A stretch of 64,000 nt of DNA. It comes from Streptomyces sp. WMMB 322. GTDB lineage: Bacteria > Actinomycetota > Actinomycetes > Streptomycetales > Streptomycetaceae. Each line of letters opens with the position of its first letter. Positions within the stretch are counted from its first letter, which is position 1. The notes beneath the pieces were generated by a model. The model made no database searches, was not told the DNA's origin, and saw only the letters and a list, made by a program, of their open reading frames with translations. A program made the position numbers and the translations under genes. The DNA lies in the NCBI RefSeq assembly GCF_900090145.1, contig NZ_FMHI01000017.1, positions 94,465 through 158,464 of the forward strand, in the 5' to 3' direction. Positions 60,838 through 64,000 of this stretch are shown here, piece after piece.

Positions 60838-61710
60838 CTACTGTGACAGACACGCTCGATTGAGTACATAGTGCGCCAGCGGACGGTAGCTGTCGGAACG
60901 CGCAGCGTCATCGACGGGTACCGCGACTGACACCCTCCCCTCGGCCTGGCCCACGAACGGCGCCGGATCATCCGTATCTGCGGGCCCGATGGCCTCAATA
61001 CCCAACTGACCTGCTGCACAGACCCATCCGTGGTCCCCGATGACCAGACGTGGCAACGGCTCGCCATCCGTCATCGCCGCCGCGAGCACCGTGCGCAGCG
61101 GCAGGGGCGAATGCGTGTGCACACCAGGCGCATCACCTCCCGGGCGTACGCCGGGTTCGTGTATCAGTGCAACTCCCCGTGCGTAGCCAAGGGCGAGAGT
61201 ACGTACGCCGAACCGGGTCGTTATGTCGATACGTCTCCCCATCGCTGATGTGAGGAGAGTGCATCCCGCCGATGACAGAGCTGAGGCCAATGTGGCGTAG
61301 AAGCCCAGCAGACGCTGAGGGTGTCCCGTACCCAGGAGCACGGGAAGGCGCCGCTCAGCCGCACTTCGCAGCCGGTCGGCGAACGCGTCCAGCGCGGCAA
61401 TGGTGCGTTCGGGATCGATGGTGTCGAGGCCCGTGACAGTAGCCGCATCGCCCGAGACACCACAGGTTTCAGCCATGAGTGCGAGCAACTCCGGAACCCG
61501 CCACTCACGTTCCGGTTCGAGACCGATCAGTGCCCGCGGGTCACCGGCCGCGAAGAGCCGGTAGCGGCGCAGACTCTTCTCACGGCTGGTCGACGTCGTG
61601 CCGGCGAGCCGGGAGGCGAGGAGATGCGCACGGAGTTCGTCCACGCCGGGCGGAACATCGCCCGCTCCGCTCCCCGCAAGTGATCCACCGCTGCCCAGCA
61701 CATCGTCCAT
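60838..61710 (-). CDS. Actinobacterial phosphatase-family protein
   Basis: The 290-residue protein resembles a family annotated as phosphatase in Streptomyces. Seen are LLASRLAGTTSTSREKSLRR near the N-terminus, RLPVLLGTGHPQRLLGFYAT, and LPRLVIGDHGWVCAAGQLG. No HAD or PTP motif is present, so the activity is by name only. It has more A/T-ending codons than its neighbours (for example ATA at residue ~165). It lies between bdtA and acuC on the same strand. Confidence 0.65.
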   Translation of the reverse strand: MDDVLGSGGSLAGSGAGDVPPGVDELRAHLLASRLAGTTSTSREKSLRRYRLFAAGDPRALIGLEPEREWRVPELLALMAETCGVSGDAATVTGLDTIDPERTIAALDAFADRLRSAAERRLPVLLGTGHPQRLLGFYATLASALSSAGCTLLTSAMGRRIDITTRFGVRTLALGYARGVALIHEPGVRPGGDAPGVHTHSPLPLRTVLAAAMTDGEPLPRLVIGDHGWVCAAGQLGIEAIGPADTDDPAPFVGQAEGRVSVAVPVDDAARSDSYRPLAHYVLNRACLSQ

Positions 61711-61788
61711 GCTGGCGGCCGGAGCCCCCTGCCGCCCGTTCTCGGGCCCGCGACCACCTGACGAATCCTTGTACGGAGCATCCCGCGG

Positions 61789-62970
61789 CTACGGCATCAG
61801 CCCCCGCGCCGGGAAGACCGCCATCCTCGTCGCCTGCACCGCACGGTCGAGCGCGTCGGCGGGGTCGTAGCCCGTGTCGGACCACACCCGGCACACCGGG
61901 TCGCGCCCGTCCGTCATCCGCTGCGGAGCCGCCGGAGTGCCCGTGCGTGCGTACACCAACTCCCGCCAGGACTCCGGAACTTCCGTCTCCGGCGGCACGG
62001 GCGCACCCGCGGCGATCGCCACCAGGTGAGTCCACGTGCGCGGTACGACGTCGAACACGGCGTACCCTCCGCCGCCGAGCGCCACCCAGCGCCCGTCCGC
62101 GTACTCGTGCGCCCAGCCGTGGAGTGCCTCCGCGGCGAGGCGGTGTGCGTCCACGCTGACGGCCAGATGAGCCAGCGGATCCTCGAAGTGGGTGTCCGCC
62201 CCGTGCTGGGTGACGAGCGCCTGTGGCCGGAATTCGGCGAGGAGTTCGGGCACCACGCCGTGCAGGGCGCGCAGCCAGCCCTCGTCGCCGGTGCCGGCCG
62301 GAAGCGCCACGTTCACCGCTGTGCCCTCGGCGTCCGGGCCGCCGTTCTCCTCGGGCCAGCCGGTGCCGGGGAACAGCATCCGCGGGTGCTCGTGCAGGGA
62401 GATCGTCAGAACGCGCGGGTCGTTCCAGAACGCGTCCTGGACGCCGTCCCCGTGGTGCACGTCCACGTCGACGTACGCGACTCGCTCCGCTCCGTTCTCC
62501 AGGAGACGGGCAATGGCCAGCGCCGCGTCGTTGTAGATGCAGAACCCTGCGGCGGACGCGTGCATCGCATGGTGCAGGCCGCCGGAGAAGTTCACGCCGT
62601 GCTTCACTTCTCCGCGCCAAACGGCGTCGGCGGCAGCCGTCGACTGGCCGGCGATCAGCGCGGACGCCTCGTGCATCCCGGCGAACGCTGGATCGTCCGG
62701 CGTGCCCACCCCGAACTCGCCCGTAGCCGAACCCGGATCGCCGGAGATGCGCCGCACCGCGTCGATGTAGTCCTGTCTGTGCACCAGACGCAGCGTCGAA
62801 TCCCCGGCCGCCTTCGCGGCGGTCACCTTCAGGTCCTTGTGGGAGTCGAGCCCGAGCGCCTCGACGAGCCGCATCGTCAGCGCCAACCGCACCGGATTCA
62901 TCGGGTGCCCCGGCCCGAAGTCGTAACCGGTGACCGCCTCGTCCCACATCAACTGTGCGCCGCCACTCAT
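61789..62970 (-). CDS. acuC: Acetoin utilisation protein AcuC (class II-type deacetylase)
   Basis: The 393-residue protein has the arginase-deacetylase fold: NPVRLALTMRLVEAL, GGLHHAMHASAAGFC (His-His), VDVDVHHGDGVQDAFW (zinc Asp/His) and LGGGGYAVFDVVPR. AcuC-type enzymes deacetylate lysine, for example on acetyl-CoA synthetase. The start is ATG 62970. No acetoin genes are adjacent; in Streptomyces acuC is commonly solitary here. Confidence 0.92.
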   Translation of the reverse strand: MSGGAQLMWDEAVTGYDFGPGHPMNPVRLALTMRLVEALGLDSHKDLKVTAAKAAGDSTLRLVHRQDYIDAVRRISGDPGSATGEFGVGTPDDPAFAGMHEASALIAGQSTAAADAVWRGEVKHGVNFSGGLHHAMHASAAGFCIYNDAALAIARLLENGAERVAYVDVDVHHGDGVQDAFWNDPRVLTISLHEHPRMLFPGTGWPEENGGPDAEGTAVNVALPAGTGDEGWLRALHGVVPELLAEFRPQALVTQHGADTHFEDPLAHLAVSVDAHRLAAEALHGWAHEYADGRWVALGGGGYAVFDVVPRTWTHLVAIAAGAPVPPETEVPESWRELVYARTGTPAAPQRMTDGRDPVCRVWSDTGYDPADALDRAVQATRMAVFPARGLMP

Positions 62971-63032
62971 CCCGCCACCGTACCGGCATGGTCCGGGGAC
63001 GTATCACAGAGGCCGCCCGGAACCGCCCTGCC

Positions 63033-63680
63033 CTACGAGAGCAGCGCCGGCAGTTCCTCCATGCGGGAGAAGTGGGCGGTTGCGCCGACGAGCTTCTCGC
63101 GAGGCGTCATCGACGTGAATCCGTATACGTCCATGCCTGCCGCGAGCGCGGCGCGCACCCCCAACGGGCTGTCCTCGACGACCGCGCACCGGTCGGGCCG
63201 CACACCCATCTTCTCCGCGGCGAGCAGGAAGAGGTCCGGCGCAGGCTTGCCCCGGCCCACGTCCTGCGCGCTGAAGATCCGCCCCTCCCCGAAATGCACG
63301 GCAAGCCCCGTCCTGCCCAACGCGACCCTGATCCGCTCATGGCTCCCGGAGGAAGCGACGCAGTACGGCACACCGTCCGCGTCCAGTTTCGCGAGCACTT
63401 CGTGCACACCGCCGACGGCGCTCAACTCGCGTCGGAAAGCAGCGAACACTCGGCTGTGGAAGGTCTCATCGAAGTCGTCCGGCAGCCGGCGCCCCGACCG
63501 CTCGAGCACCAGGTCGTGAATGCGGTGCACGGCCGCACCCATGTAGTCCCGGACCGACTCCTCGAACGTGGTCGGATGCCCCAACTCCGTCAGATACTCG
63601 GCGAGTACGCGATTGGAGATCGGCTCGCTGTCCACCAGCACTCCGTCGTTGTCGAAGACGACCACGTCATACCTGCCCAT
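63033..63680 (-). CDS. HAD-family hydrolase (beta-phosphoglucomutase-like)
   Basis: The 215-residue protein is a class I HAD enzyme: VVFDNDGVLVDSEPISN (Asp9 and Asp11 by count from the ATG at 63680), the helical cap, VASSGSHERI, and CAVVEDSPLGVRAALAAGM. It fits small phosphosugar phosphatases/mutases. It starts right after the rRNA terminator, so its promoter must be within or near 63681-63760. The substrate is unknown. Confidence 0.92.
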   Translation of the reverse strand: MGRYDVVVFDNDGVLVDSEPISNRVLAEYLTELGHPTTFEESVRDYMGAAVHRIHDLVLERSGRRLPDDFDETFHSRVFAAFRRELSAVGGVHEVLAKLDADGVPYCVASSGSHERIRVALGRTGLAVHFGEGRIFSAQDVGRGKPAPDLFLLAAEKMGVRPDRCAVVEDSPLGVRAALAAGMDVYGFTSMTPREKLVGATAHFSRMEELPALLS

Positions 63681-63704
63681 GCGGCAACTGTACGGGCACA
63701 TGAA

Positions 63705-63750
63705 GAAGCCCCGTTGGTGTGGTGGCTGTGCCACCCTCCAACGGGGCTTC
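63705..63750. terminator. rRNA operon terminator
   Basis: A 13-bp perfect stem (GAAGCCCCGTTGG at 63705-63717 with its complement at 63738-63750) encloses a second stem (GGTGGC/GCCACC). It lies 11 bp beyond the 5S gene's 3' end on the minus strand and ends the rRNA transcript. Confidence 0.85.
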
Positions 63751-63760
63751 TCCTACTAAG

Positions 63761-63880
63761 AGTTCGGCGGTGTCCTACTCTCCCACACGCTCCCGCATGC
63801 AGTACCATCGGCGCAGTAAGGCTTAGCTTCCGGGTTCGGAAAGTAACCGGGCGTTTCCCTCACGCTATGACCACCGAAAC
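63761..63880 (-). rRNA. 5S ribosomal RNA
   Basis: The minus strand begins GTTTCGGTGGTCATAGCG, has AAGCTAAGCCTTACTGCGCC and GATGGTACTGCATGCGGGAG, and ends GTAGGACACCGCCGAACT. These pair end-to-end as the closing helix of 5S rRNA. Length is 120 nt, ends within ~2 nt. The 23S gene must lie beyond the right edge. Confidence 0.95.
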
Positions 63881-64000
63881 ACACCCCCCACACATGGCGG
63901 GGGAAAACTCGTGTGCCAGCGCACTGTTCAATTGAACATACACGAACAACCAGAACGGTTGCTGTTTCAGATACCGCACAGTGGACGCGAGCAAAAAGAA
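63881..64000 (-). other. 23S-5S spacer
   Basis: The last 120 bp are the spacer between 23S (outside) and 5S. It has a CCCCCCACACATGGCGGGGG-like hairpin next to 5S and CAATTG, but no tRNA gene. Confidence 0.7.

Noticed and set aside
63881..64000. 3' end of 23S rRNA within the window
   Set aside because: The visible 120 bp has no 23S terminal helix; it reads as spacer.

Overview
The window is very GC-rich actinobacterial DNA and almost certainly comes from a Streptomyces or a very close relative. It carries the developmental genes bldN, its anti-sigma gene rsbN, and a bdtA-like regulator. It also has the rex-hemA-hemC-hemD-hemB heme operon with a Rex operator, futalosine-route menaquinone genes, System II cytochrome c biogenesis genes, class I lysyl-tRNA synthetase, a DUF397/whiJ-type regulator pair and the tiny ribosomal protein bS22. 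GTG and TTG starts with GGAGG-type ribosome sites, and ATGA/GTGA overlaps between genes, are typical of the group. No in-frame TTA codon was noticed during reading, though this was not an exhaustive scan.

Layout. 1-8.7 kb is a cell-surface polysaccharide locus: polysaccharide deacetylase (cut by the left edge), GT4 glycosyltransferase, a Wzz-like chain-length protein with a long disordered cytosolic arm, and a CelD/BcsL-type acyltransferase in one overlapping operon. A convergent GH26-type lipoprotein follows, and divergent from that an ATP-grasp ligase overlapping a flavin oxidoreductase. 8.8-16.0 kb holds menaquinone genes (mqnE, ubiX/mqnM, ubiA/mqnP, ubiD/mqnL) with an Lrp/AsnC regulator; a lipoprotein and a rhomboid protease sit among them. 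16.3-24.5 kb has the resA-ccdA-resB-ccsB cytochrome c maturation operon, a histidine phosphatase and hemL. 24.5-34.7 kb is an accessory stretch: a SRPBCC protein, a TetR regulator whose stop codon lies in the target site of a MITE-like element, an LldR-type GntR regulator divergent from a lactate permease with two palindromic operators, an XRE regulator, an FAD monooxygenase with four operator-like palindromes, an SDR, and two DUF3558 lipoproteins.

34.8-40.1 kb has a DUF2637 membrane protein and the divergent pair lysS/argS. 40.2-47 kb is a second accessory stretch: epoxide hydrolase, DUF397 plus DUF5753-type regulator, two methyltransferases, a cytokinin-dehydrogenase-like exported flavoprotein and a Uma2 nuclease. 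47-53.6 kb is hemB-hemD-hemC-hemA-rex and a glutaredoxin. 53.9-60.7 kb is the bldN/rsbN developmental block with a SerB-like phosphatase, acyltransferase, epimerase, bS22 and bdtA. 60.8-64 kb has a phosphatase-family protein, acuC, a HAD hydrolase, a terminator and a minus-strand 5S rRNA that must follow a 23S gene beyond the right edge.

The least expected signal is a shared operator family. Two sites offset by 14 bp at the tetR start (26.25 kb) match two further 14-bp-offset pairs around the promoter of the FAD monooxygenase 4 kb away. All six fit GCCAAC-N4-GTTGAC or a close variant. This implies a small regulon linking two genes that are not adjacent, with the lactate regulator/permease pair and an XRE regulator lying between them.
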